19,336 bases of DNA from Cruorifilaria tuberocauda. Taxonomy: Eukaryota; Nematoda; Chromadorea; Rhabditida; Onchocercidae. The stretch spans positions 1 through 19,336 of the forward strand of contig JABVXU010000817.1 of the NCBI GenBank assembly GCA_013365365.1. The letters run 5' to 3'. Below, in pieces: positions 1 to 11,067 of this stretch. Position numbers and translations under genes: made by a program. Within the stretch, counting starts at the first letter, position 1. Every line of letters starts with the position of its first letter. The notes under the pieces were generated by a model. The model was not told where the DNA came from. It ran no database searches and worked only from the letters and a program-made list of their open reading frames with translations.

Positions 1-784
1 CATATAAATTTTATATTTTATTAGTCTTATTTTTTGTGTTGCAAAATTTTCCGGTTCTCATATCTTGAGAAATGATTAGAGAAGATAGAAGAAAAGCAGA
101 GAAAATCTGTTGAAAATATGAAATAACATTCATTTAATTTTTTTTTCTTGTCAAAATTGATAAATATCTGATTAAAAGGTTTGAAATTTAAAATAAAACA
201 ATGACAAGGTCAAAAGCAAAATCAATTAAAATTGCATTATAAGAATAGTTAATTTAGATTGATAAGTACAGGTATAATTTGAGATTTTGAGATGAAATTC
301 TCAATTAAGGCCATTCAATGTTATTTGAAAGAACTCATTTCGAATGAAAACAATTAAATATAAAAAATAAGAATTACTACATTTTCATCCAGTTTTATCA
401 GTATTCAAAGAGAGGAAGAGAAAGAAAGAAAGAGAGGGAAGAGATTAGTTAATTGCTAATTAATATGATAAATAATGAAGTTATTTGTTGTATAAGATCG
501 GAAATTAAAAAGGAAGAGAAATTTATGTTCAAATTTGATAATTTTTAATAATTATTTCAATTATGAAATAATAAAAGAAATAATAAAAAAAAGATTAGAA
601 AAAAATGTACTTCACAATCCTTAGCTATTGTTTAGTTTCAGTTCTAAATTACAGGATAGCTTTTTCTAATTTTATTTATTTATTTATGAAAAATGAAAAA
701 ATAAAATCTTCCGATATTCACTTTTCAGAACTTCCCACCTCTTAGAAATTAAATTAATTGCAATTTTATATTCAAAAATTTCAG
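1..784. other. Non-coding AT-rich stretch upstream of elongase exons
   Basis: I see no convincing coding exon here. The stretch is AT-rich with homopolymer runs. Short open frames starting near 200, 293 and 605 have no elongase-like residues and no suitable splice donor. The elongase exon at 785 needs an upstream exon, so this is probably its intron, with the first exon left of the window. A purine-rich GA tract lies around 411-444. Confidence 0.6.
411..444. repeat. GA-rich purine tract
   Basis: An impure run of GA, GAA and GGA units on the plus strand. A similar tract lies at about 2148-2178 in the third elongase intron. Low-complexity DNA with no evident function. Confidence 0.7.
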
Positions 785-3109
785 CATTGGAGTATATCAA
801 TATATATAGCCGCTTTTTACGTGTGTTTAATTCACGCGTTGCAACGTTATCAACGAACTCGTAAAGCGTGGAATCTTCGTTTACCATTATGCATATGGAA
901 TGCTACTCTTTCAATATTCAGTCTTATTGCAACAATTAGGTGAGGAATGAAATGAAATTTTTATTAAATTTATTCTTTAAAATTTTATAATCAAAAAATA
1001 ACTCTGATATTTTTTGAAGAATAAAAAGTAGAACGAAAAATAAATGAAAAAATTTCATATATCAAATTTGTTCATGTATAAATATAATTCGATGAAAATT
1101 ATTTTAATATTCTTCAATAATTCAGAAATAAGTATCATTAATGATTTCTTTGATATTATTAAATATAAATTACAATTATCATTATTATTTACATTTAGTA
1201 CATTTTAAAGATAGTGGAAAAAAACTTTTTTTTCACTAAATTTTAATTATTATGCTAATTTATAAGAGTATAACAGAAAGAAGAATTGATTAATAAGACA
1301 ATAGTAACGATTAATTGAAAATTAATTTAATTTTCCAATTTCAGAGATTTTCTTTTTTATTTAAGATTTGGCGAAGAATTTTACAGTACGTTAAAAACAC
1401 GTCCGTTCGTGCATTCAATTTGTTTTTCAATTTCACCCTTTCAACCGGCTGCTGTTTGGGCTTTCGCATTTGCCGTATCGAAAGTTATTGAGCTTGGCGA
1501 TACCATTTTCCTGCTAATGCGTAAGAAGCCAATAATATTCTTACATTGGTATCATCATGCTGTTGTTCTTATCTATAGCTGGAATGCTGGTAATTGTTTT
1601 TTTAACTGTCTAAATTTTTATACTTTTTCCTTCGAAATTAAACTTTAATTATAATAACAATTATTAGCTATTCTATCATATGTTGGTTTTTTCTTTATAT
1701 CTTAATGCTAATAATTTATTATTGAACAATTTTTTATCTATTATCAAACTTTTATCTTATTATCATAATATGGTATTTATGATATCGCTAGATCAATAGA
1801 TACGGTATTTATGATAATCAGTGATATGAAAATAATTTATAATAATAATTTGTATTTTTTAGCAACTGAATTAACAGCTCCAGGCCGTTGGTTTATTATG
1901 ATGAATTTTTTTGTACATTTTATAATGTACGCATATTATTCGATCACAGCATGGGGTATTCGACCACCAAAATTACTTTCAATGTTTGTTACTGTCTTAC
2001 AAACATCTCAAATGCTTATTGGTGTACTTATTTCAATGATGGCACTTAAGCAAAAACTTCGAAATGCCGTAAGTTTATTGCATTTTCTCGATTTCTCATT
2101 ATTCCAATTCATTGAATCATTCGATCTCTTCGTCGATTTAACATTTCAGAGAGAAAAGAGAGAGAGAGGAAGAGAGATGAAATATGTCATGATAACATAT
2201 ATTTTAAGTGATTACAAAAATTACCATTCAACTGTGACACTTACTTTTACTCTTTAGTTTTGAAGATTTACAATATAAAACAATCTAAAATTAATTGATT
2301 AATAATTGTTGATCACTCGTAGATTACTGTGTAGATATTTGTAAAGATGAATTTAGTTATTCTATCCTAATAGAAATTTATTAGAATCGTGATTTTTTTT
2401 TTGACGCATTCTCTCCGTGTCTATTAAAAATTCAAATAGCAAAGATGCGGCAAAGTTACTAGTTAAAACTTTCAAATTCGTAGGATGAAGAGAAGGAATA
2501 ATCTGATAACATTGATATTTCCTTTACGGATTTTTAATTGTTATTGTACATTGTTATGACATTAAAATAACAGTCAAGAAAGCTATAGTGAGAAATTAAG
2601 AAAATTATCATAAAAGTAATTGAAATATGTCAGTGATAAGAGTAAAATTGTATCAAATATGATTGAAATTGATGTTTGAAAATTTTTATACAAAAGTTAC
2701 TGTCACCTATTAATCCAATGAATGAATGCTTTCGTGATATAATAATGAAATTAACAAATAGATTCGTTGTAACTATTTATTGATTGATATTTCCAAGTTT
2801 TCTTTTTTCAAGAAGTTTAATATAAACGGTGATCGTATATTATCATTTGCTATCCGGTAAGTAGCAATAAAAGTATCTCCATGAATGTTTTTTATTAAAA
2901 CATTGGAAACAATATATTTTGTTTTTTTTAAATGTATTTTTTCCTAAAATTCAAAAATTTAAATTCGATTTTTATAGGTTTGTCAACAATCAATGGATAA
3001 TCTTGCACTTTCTTTTGCGATTTATTCATCATTTGCTATACTTTTCATACGATATTTCCATGATGCTTACATGAGGCCGAAGAAATTTTTCGAGAAGAAA
3101 ATTGAATGA
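785..3109 (+). CDS. Very long chain fatty acid elongase, ELOVL6-type (5'-truncated, 4 exons)
   Basis: Membrane-bound ER condensing enzyme that adds two carbons from malonyl-CoA to long-chain acyl-CoA. Exons are 785-939, 1345-1589, 1863-2068 and 2978-3109. All borders are GT..AG with phases that join, giving 245 residues up to a TGA stop. Visible ELO signatures in order are HWSISIYIAAFYV, KVIELGDTIF, the catalytic histidine box HWYHH, MNFFVHFIMYAYY and TSQM. The spacing after TSQM matches ELOVL6 without an extra exon, which supports the 909-bp third intron. The protein ends KKIE, a KKXX ER-retrieval signal. The family usually has about 265-290 residues, so the N-terminal 25-40 residues are missing. 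Exon 785 opens in mid-frame after TTTCAG with no ATG, so the start lies in an upstream exon I could not find. Which C. elegans elo gene it matches cannot be decided by eye. Confidence 0.95.
1772..1816. repeat. 13-bp direct repeat in elongase intron 2
   Basis: The 13-mer GGTATTTATGATA occurs at 1772-1784 and again at 1804-1816, just upstream of the acceptor at 1861-1862. Probably a small local duplication in AT-rich intron DNA. Confidence 0.6.
2148..2178. repeat. GA-rich microsatellite in elongase intron 3
   Basis: Purine tract of GAGA and GGAAGA units. Reading through the donor at 2069 would translate it as a charged Arg/Glu stretch, a sign that this part of the open frame is intron rather than exon. 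Confidence 0.7.
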
Positions 3110-4260
3110 AAATCACTTCAACAATTATTCGGTTAATAATTTTTAATTACCCAATCAATAATTTGTACTATCTGATTAATAATATTTGTAGAAAGAAAAA
3201 CAAAAAACGGAGAGCTATATTGTAACAAATATTATCCTGTAAACTGATAACTTTAGTAATACAGATTTCATTTATACAATCGTCTTTATACTATTATTGA
3301 TTGACGCTTTATTATATTTCCATCATTTTCGTTTTTCTTTTTTCTATGAATATTTTACCAATTACAAATAATAATTTTTTTTGTTAAAAAAAATTGTAAT
3401 GTGAAGTTCTGTTCGTTTTTTTTATGGAACTTGGAGAAAACACCTGTACATATTATTTTATATCTTGAAAAACATTTTTAATTATGAACAAAACAAAAAA
3501 TAAGGATGAGAGATAAGAAAGCATGAATTAATGGATTTATGGAAATTTTAATTTTTATTTCAAGTCAAAAAGTGAAAGTATAATGGAGGAAAGAAAAGAA
3601 ATTAATTAAAGGGTTTTACAATTTTATCAAAAAGTACAGTATAAAAAGTACAGAATAACTGAAATATAAATAATCAGGAAACTTTTATCTATTATTTTTA
3701 TATAATTATATGTTAATTTATTATTATTATTATTACCATTTATCATTAATAGCGAATATATTTTCGGGGATTCCTTATAAGAGATATGATTATATGATAA
3801 GAACTTGTATAATTTTCCCATTTACAATTTAAATCGAATTCAAATATAATATCAATGATTTTTGCTGATTTCATTTCATATGTGCAATATTTCTCGAAGG
3901 CTTAATTAAACTAATTCATTCATACGATATTACTATTTTACTCAATTTGAATTTGAAAAATAATTTCAGTCAGTCTTAAAACAAAAGATAGAATAAAGTA
4001 ATTGCTCCCTTATCGTGTTATCGTCATCGTTTGTGATAAAAAAATTATTATTTTTAGATATTACTTAATTTTCCTTTTTATTGTTGCTTTCATTTAGAAA
4101 ATATTTTAATTAAACACTTAATTTAGACAAAATTTTATTAAAAAAATTATTATAAATGATGGAATTTTTTCTCATAAAAAAGACTATTACAGTAATACTT
4201 GAATTAATTAAGAACAAATTCAATTAAATTTTAGGTTTGAAAAGTTTAGAGAGAATATTT

Positions 4261-4332
4261 AATGTATTTCATATTGCCTTAATAAATTCCATATATTTAA
4301 TACATTCCATATTCCTTCAACAAATCCCATAG
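4261..4332. repeat. Degenerate ~20-bp tandem repeat, about 3.5 copies
   Basis: Successive units start near 4261, 4281, 4301 and 4321. They share a core resembling ATTCCATAT followed by a CCTT-like tail. Units differ at several positions, so the array is old. No coding potential. Confidence 0.5.
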
Positions 4333-5355
4333 GTTGTATATGTTTTGTAATTAATTACTGGTTTTGTTTCTCATGTTTTTAGGAGTTTAATGAAGATAAT
4401 TATGATTAATCATGTAATGGAATGAGTTTATTTGTTTTTTTCTAATTGTTAAATGTTTACTTCACGTACATAATTTCGTAAATCTTGGGTGATTTATAAA
4501 TTAAGAATAAAACTATACCAAATGTGCTTTTCCTGTGTAAGCATATACAAAGCTAACATCCAATTCAAAATACTGAAAATAAGTATTGGAAGTTTTTTTG
4601 TTGTTAATATTATAAATGAGATAAAATTAATGATTTAACAATATTAACGATCTTTGTATGCATATGTGTTTGTTGTTTCAGTGTAAATCATACGTATTGA
4701 CATTATCAATTATCCATCATCTGAATTATCAATTACCTATTATTTGCAAAATATTCAAAAATCTCTTCGTGCTTTTGCTATAAACAATATTCGTATTTTT
4801 AATTTAAACTTTTATTTTGTTCATTTCATTACTTCATCAAATCAATTTTACAATAATCTATTTAACTTTCCATTTTATCAATAATCAATTAGTTTTCGGT
4901 ACATAATTCCAGTCCGCATTAAATTATATCGATTGATCTTTCTATGTTTTAAAATATCGAGAGTTTTCAATCGTTTTTGAATGATTTCAGAACTTTTAAA
5001 AACAGAAGAATGATTGCACTTCGCAATAAAACACTGTACAGACAGATTATCAGGAAAATGTTATGCAAATTGAAATATGTTTACGCAACATCTGAATTTA
5101 CTTTTGATTCAACTAATTCAACTTGAAGAACAAAGAAATTCCATACTGCCGACAATACATAAGTTTTTTGTCAAAATAAAACATAAAGTATCGGTTAATT
5201 ATATATGCATGGAATGCAATAAAATTCATTTTCTCATGAATTTCATCTTAAGTCATGCTTCGATAAACATAAAGTGATCAAATATTGTATTAAAGAGATA
5301 TAAAAAAATACTGAGCTATAAATTGCAAAATAAGACAACCGTAAAGTAATAAACC

Positions 5356-5383
5356 ATGTACATTATTAGCTATGTACATTATT
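5356..5383. repeat. 12-bp direct repeat
   Basis: ATGTACATTATT occurs at 5356-5367 and at 5372-5383 (period 16). A small local duplication downstream of the BRAT1-like gene. Confidence 0.6.
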
Positions 5384-5704
5384 GAATGAAATGTGATGTC
5401 ATTGAAAATATAAATTCAAAACAAATTAGACATTTGCAGTTTGGAGAAAGGATAAACTTAAAAGATATCATTCAACCAAATATTGCGAAAAATTAATGAT
5501 GCCGAGTACATAATTTGAAATCTATTGCACTTCCTTATCTATCTAACTGCATTCATTCTTTAAATCATATTTTTAAAGAAAATCAGAGATGAGCGAGAAA
5601 ATAAATTAATCATGTACTTTAAAATTACTTCGTAATCAGTAAAAAAATTTTCCTCTATTTCAATTCAGTGTTACTTCAACTGCAAAATAAAAATTAACCA
5701 TAAT

Positions 5705-8700
5705 TTATAAATCATAACAATCTTTATCCAAGTCTTCCTCATGCTTTGCTAAAACATTGAATATATATTCCAAATCATCACTGCCTTCATGTTTTAACGA
5801 TGATCCTCTGTTTTTTCCATACAGCATTTCATTCAATTCTTCGTAACAGTCTACTTCATCCTGTTGCAAATTTTTGTTTAGAAATGAAATAGGTTATAAG
5901 TCCATGAATTGGCACTTCTTACATGACACTACTAAATAATAGTTTTGCAAACAATTGTATGTAAGGTTTGAAACATAAACTGAAACGAAAAAATCATAAA
6001 CAGCTAAGCCGATATTTATAATGCTATTCATTTAATCGGAAATAATAATCATAATGCGAAATGAGAACTATATGACTAACCTCAAGGAATTTTATCAGTA
6101 AATCTTTCAATTCCTGGTTTTTATCATTAATAACTAAAGCTGCACATAAATCGATAATTACGCGATGTAAAGCGATATCTTCATCATATAAAATTTTTGG
6201 TATGAGATCAAGACAAAGCTTTTCCGTTTGTGGCAGACCATTTCGTAGTATCTGGACAGCCTCTATCCTAAAAAATAATGATATGTGAACAATAATAGAA
6301 AGATAGGAGTGGGAAAAATATATGGTTTCAGTAAATTTTAATTTGCGAATTTCTTCGAAAAGAAATTGACCTTGGAGCCGAATCGGAATCTGAAAGCAGT
6401 ACAGACGCAGCTATGTTGTTCACATCCACTCGATTTCCAATTTGGTTTAAAAAAACTAATGCTTCACACCTGACGTAAGATTCTTCGTCGTTTTTGATCA
6501 TATCGATAATATAATGTATCAATTCTAGAATAAAACAATTTTAAAGTTGGACTAACCTAACCTCAACATTTGCAAGAATGATTTACTACCTCTTGTAATA
6601 TATTTTGATGAACACAATGCAGTGTATTATTATAATGTAGAAATATCTTCTTTTACTTTATTGCAGAATAACCAGTGAAACATCGGTAGAGTACAGTTGT
6701 AATGCATTTAAAGCTTACCAAATCCATTATATCCATACTTGATTAGCACAGTGAGATGATTTAAGGCATTATCTCTGCATTCCCATTTGGGCGAATTAAG
6801 TTGTTCGACTGCTTTCGAAGCTAAAACCGGAATAATTTTATTATTCCATATTTCTGACTTTTGTAGCAATGCATTTAAAACCATTGGACTTATCTGAAAA
6901 ATATTCTGTAATAAAATTCAATGATTTATTTCATTTAAATTAATTTTGTATTTTCCAAGCAATACTCACCAAGATAATTTTCTGAAATGATGTTAATTTA
7001 GGAAGCAAATTTCATACAAATTACGCAATTCTTAAATTATATAAATGACGTGTGACTTCATATGATGTACGTAACATTAAGATAATTTTTCCGATTATGC
7101 TTTGCCTTCGTCTTTTAACATCAAAAATTTTTAATTTAGTGGAGAAATATAAATATAAATAAATTTCTACCATATTGTGACGTTCCAAAGTATCATATAA
7201 AGAATCGAGAATAACAACGGACGGACTTTTAAGGTTTGCAACAAATTTGCTAGCTAATAATATGTTACGTTCTTCATGCAATATGGACAAACCACGTTCC
7301 AAATAGTCTGCTAAGTGTACTAAAAAACATAAAATATACATAAAATATAATATTAAAAAATGCTTTTCGTTTGCACAAAGTAAAATTCAAAAAATAAATC
7401 ATGGACCGGCTACGCGATATGGAAAATGACAGGGGCAAAATTGGAAAATTTTTAAATTGCATTTCTGAACAAAAATAAGGGATGGATACAACCAAACAAT
7501 TAAATGGATATTTGTGGCATAAAATCGGCGAAAAAGATTCACCTTTATCGGAATAATGTCCTAATTCTACCAAATCCAATAGACGCAAGTTTGCACTGTC
7601 CCATACAACTTTGATTAAATCTGTACGGCCCCTAAATTATCACAATCACTAAATTAAATAAAAGTGCAAACAAAATGTAATCAACATCGCTTTTTAAAAA
7701 AAAAACATATAAATTAGAAGTATAAGAAAATCACATTCAATCATCCTTGGGATGATCGTGGGGGCCAAGTGACAACTTTCATCACTCAAAGCCCGATGAG
7801 CAGATTAAAGTTCTTAGTAATTTTGCTGCGATTCTACGCTTTTTATGCATTGTAGTTATCATCCTCATATTATTCAATAATTACAGATTTGGAAAATTTA
7901 AAAATACAACTAATAAATAAATATCGTTGCGAAGATATAATAATAGAAGACTATTGCTCACCTCTCAAGTCTGAAAAGAATACTAGAACAAAATTCATAA
8001 TAATCAAAAAAAAACTTACATAGCAATTAATTGCAATAAAATCTCATTCCTGATATGAATAGAACACCAGTCATCATCAAAAAATATTTCCTCATCCACT
8101 TTCCTTTGTTGTCTGTAAAAATCAGGCTCTATCATATGTATCAGAAAAAGATCATCCTTCCATGAAATTCTATTTTAACAAAACTCACTGCATTATTTCA
8201 TTTCTTTTTTTGATTAAAATCTCCTGTTTAATCACATAATGAATAGTTTTGAATTTCAACAAAAATGGATATGAATGAGTCTGACAACAGTATGATTTTG
8301 TAGAGGAACTGGATCTGTAAGGATTAGGACAGAGCCAACTTTCTAAGGTCGATAATACATAGAAACAGAAAAAATCGAGTTTCAATATTGTAATGAATTC
8401 TAGTTCCAACATTATAAGCTGCACAATTTTCTTAAACTAGCTACACCGCTCAACGTAATTTATGAAAAAAAAATCCAAAAAGAAACAGTGTTTCGCTCAC
8501 ACAAGTTCAGCCAAAAGTTTGCAAAAGTGGAAATTCATCGATATAACTTCACATTCAGAAGTGTTCATATATTCAGTTCGGTTTTCAAGATTTTTTGCCA
8601 ACACGAAAATTTCTCGTGACTGTTCTACGGTTACCAAACTTGGATCATGTAAAAGAAGCTGTGATAATCTGAAAGAAGAACTCGCATAAAAATTATTGAA

Positions 8701-10393
8701 AAAAGAAATTCATAATATCAAAATTATGCAATTGCACGTGCTTATGAATAGAGCATAACAAACCGAATCTCAATTAGAATTTGAATCACAACAAATTTAA
8801 ATTGAGAAAAACGACAATCAGAAAAGATGAATTAACCTTTTGCGCCATACAAGATTTCCCACACATTTATCAGATAATCTAGAATCGTTTGTCTTCAGTA
8901 GCTCAATAACGGCAAAAGCCCAAGAAGGATCATATTTTCTTCTGAATATCTTGTCCAGATAATTGCATATAGTAACATTCAAAACTGAATCTACATTGTC
9001 ATTCATCAACTGAAGACCTTTCTGAACCGCTTCTAAAAAAATTTTAATCAAAGTATCGATTAACAGTTAAATATTACTGGAAATATATTTTCATTCAGTT
9101 AAGTGAGACGAATAGGGATATCACACAGAAATCTTGACAAATGATGGTTATTTCCATTCCTTTTATTTCACTCAAACTTTTTATCTTACTATGTGATCGC
9201 TATGAACAATTACAATGTATATACACATCGGGGAGCGAAAGAGAGCAAAATTTCTTGCTTACGGAAAGCTTATGATTCGATAATCTAACTTTCTGTAACT
9301 TAAAAACCTTCATATTTTGCCTCTACCCAGTTAATACATACCAGTTGTAGGATTTGAAAAAGAATGATTTCAAATTGACCTTGTCAAATTTTTAAGTTAC
9401 CCCTAAGGACGACTTGAATTAAGTAACACATCAGTTTTTTCTAATCTTTAGACCTTAATCTATTTCATTTTAATCTGCAAAATCCAAAAATATAGCAGAG
9501 TACCTTCATCTTCATATGAAAAATTTCTCTCCTCCAACTCATAATAAAGCGCAAATAAAACGTTCATAACTATTATCGAACCATCAAACATTGGACTCCT
9601 CGAAAATTGTCGAACAACATCTTTGATAAAATCACAGTTCCATAAATTTTCATCACCGTTCGATACTATCTAAAAAGTAACGCATAAATCAGGATATTTC
9701 ATAGTTACTGGGAGGGAAATTCGAACTTAGTTGAAATTCATATAAATGGAACTACATCTTCTTAAAGTTTGAAATAAAATATAATATTACTTCAATATGC
9801 TCTTATTCCATCTTCCTAATTTAAGTTACTCGAGACAAAGATCTCTTCATTCCATTTACCGCTCACCTCTTTGATTAAACTGAGATGAATAAAATAGAAG
9901 TTGCTTTGATTTGTTAACCTGTCGGTTCCGGATTTTAATGATTCAATCAATACATTATTTGTTTCACTGTCTGGAATCAATCACGTAGGACTTATTACAA
10001 ATACAACATTGACTGTTTGAATTCCAAATTCAAATAATTTAATACAAGACTAATTTTTTCTAAATTTAGAGAATGGCATACTACTTCTACTCGTTATGAA
10101 AGTTCTCTTATCATCTGTTCACTTCAACAATGAATCTTGAGACATTTTCCTTTCATAAGACTTCAAACGGTATTTTCTTCCCATTAACGGAATCTTTTTA
10201 GCAAACGATAATTTTTGTCCACATCTTTAATGTGAACACAAATGTATACCAAAAAATTCAAAAGTGAAAAAAGTAAGCAACCTTTTGGTATGGCTTTCAC
10301 CAATTTTTCAATCCAGTAATCATCGTAATCGACAGACGAATTTCTGACTTTCTTCAAAAATTCTCGCAGTCTACAACTACTGTCGCCCTGCAT
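5705..10393 (-). CDS. BRAT1-like HEAT-repeat protein, Integrator INTS11 partner (14 exons)
   Basis: Exons in transcript order: 10393-10282, 9970-9867, 9669-9504, 9032-8837, 8668-8503, 8418-8189, 8112-8020, 7631-7543, 7319-7171, 6981-6970, 6893-6719, 6524-6371, 6267-6081, 5860-5705. All phases join, giving 1989 nt and 662 residues; human BRAT1 has 821. The N-terminus REFLKKV..DDYWIEKLVKAI resembles the human N-terminus. SPKWECRDNAL (about 474-484) matches human HPCWEVRDSAL. ESYVRCEAL (about 512) matches ESYVRASAV, and both are HEAT helices. The protein ends DKDCYDL; human BRAT1 ends DEADCY, and that tail is reported to plug the INTS11 active site. The start is the ATG at 10393, with an in-frame TAA nine bases upstream. 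Weak points are the first donor (GTTGCT), the donor at 8503 (GTGTGA, chosen by phase; a better GTGAGC lies two bases on) and a 12-nt exon. Any generic HEAT protein is the alternative, but the aligned blocks favour BRAT1. Confidence 0.86.
6970..6981 (-). other. Predicted 12-nt micro-exon (KIIL) in BRAT1-like gene
   Basis: On the minus strand TTTCAG precedes 12 bases that are followed by GTGAGT, a strong donor. The exon encodes Lys-Ile-Ile-Leu. Neighbouring exons both meet in phase 0, so the protein frame is kept whether or not it is included. Inclusion is a prediction from splice signals only. Confidence 0.5.
7741..7796. other. GC-rich hairpin pair inside a BRAT1-like intron
   Basis: In the 388-bp intron at 7632-8019 there is a GC-rich island in otherwise AT-rich DNA. 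TCATCC-TTG-GGATGA (7741-7755) is a perfect 6-bp stem. Just after it, GGGC (7762-7765) pairs with GCCC (7791-7794), and AGTG inside it pairs with CACT. On the host-gene strand it contains GTGATGA, which fits a C box (RUGAUGA), but I find no D box (CUGA) at the right distance. It could be a structured small RNA or chance. Confidence 0.35.
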
Positions 10394-11067
10394 TACACCT
10401 TAAATGAAGTTTGGATGAAATCTATAATAAACTGAAGCTAACAATACCAATTTGTAGCAAAATCCATCTATTCAAACGATTCAGTTTCAATTAATGGATA
10501 CATTCAGATGTGATACTGACGAATACTACTTCCCAGATATATTCTCTTCAATAATTATCACATTAGTTATTTATAAATCTAATCAATTAGAACCGTTTGA
10601 AACACTTCCTATACATACTCCTATTCTGGTCTTAAAGGCTTTTCATTCGAAGGCTGAGATTCTCTTAGGTCTTTTAAGATAGCAAAGAAACTCAATGAGT
10701 GGGCAGAATATCCCTAATTGACCAATGCATGTAGTATCATCCTCCAATATTAATGGAACTTCGCACCCACATGTTTTGAGGATCAGGTCGTAAAACAAAT
10801 ATTTATTAAGAATGTTATAAATAACGAAAAGAACAAACAGCTAAGCGAAAGTTACAATTTGATACAATTTGAAAAAGGAATTCGAAATCAGCCATCGATC
10901 AGTTACTTAAAGCAATCAACAATTCCATGAGTTAGAAAAAATTAGGCAAATATTAAAGTACTAATCTGCAAAACTATGAACTATTCCAAATTTAAAGACT
11001 ACGAATATTATTCTCTCACAGTCACATTTTAAATAATATTCTTATAAACAACTGAAATAATTAGGAA
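10394..11067. other. Intergenic stretch between synthetase-like gene and BRAT1-like gene
   Basis: The stretch holds the 3' UTR of the synthetase-like gene, with a minus-strand AATAAA at 10802-10807 about 260 bases after its stop, and the leader of the BRAT1-like gene. Minus-strand TTATTATAG and TTTAAG just upstream of the ATG at 10393 could accept a spliced leader or a 5' UTR exon. A 65-codon open frame without ATG (10643-10840, minus) is not assigned. Confidence 0.5.
10802..10807 (-). terminator. Poly(A) signal candidate for synthetase-like gene
   Basis: AATAAA on the minus strand about 260 bases after the stop at 11068. It is the first canonical hexamer I see on this strand after the stop. 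In AT-rich DNA chance matches are common. Confidence 0.4.

Larger units (their letters stand above)
3110..5704. other. Intergenic stretch between elongase and BRAT1-like gene
   Basis: About 2.6 kb of AT-rich DNA between the elongase stop and the end of the minus-strand BRAT1-like gene. It should hold both 3' UTRs. I see no exon with protein-like composition and good splice borders on either strand. A 66-codon frame at 5077-5277 (+) has random-looking sequence and no relatives I recognise. Two minor repeats are listed separately. Confidence 0.6.

Noticed and set aside
758..784. Extension of the first elongase exon upstream to 758 as a start
   Set aside because: The codon at 758 is TTG, not ATG, and a clear TTTCAG acceptor ends at 784, exactly where family similarity begins.
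2069..2257. Read-through of elongase exon 3 to a stop near 2257
   Set aside because: GTAAGT at 2069 is a strong donor. The read-through leaves the ELO pattern and translates a GA microsatellite, while exon 2978-3109 restores the family C-terminus.
2810..2856. Extra elongase exon in intron 3 (TTCAAG acceptor, GTAAGT donor)
   Set aside because: It is open but would leave two extra bases and break the frame into the last exon. ELOVL6 spacing needs no extra residues here.
5077..5277. 66-codon plus-strand frame with a CxxC
   Set aside because: Composition looks like translated AT-rich DNA, there is no relative I recognise, and there are no supporting splice sites.
8462..8689. 75-codon plus-strand frame
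   Set aside because: It lies opposite the BRAT1-like exon 8668-8503, whose phase and content fit the gene. This frame is its antisense shadow.
10494..10682. 62-codon plus-strand frame
   Set aside because: No family features, no splice context, and it overlaps the more protein-like minus-strand frame. Treated as chance.
11048..11067. GTGATT..TTTCAG as an intron that would extend the synthetase-like protein
   Set aside because: It would be only 20 bases long, too short to be spliced, and the sequence beyond it shows no GluRS similarity.
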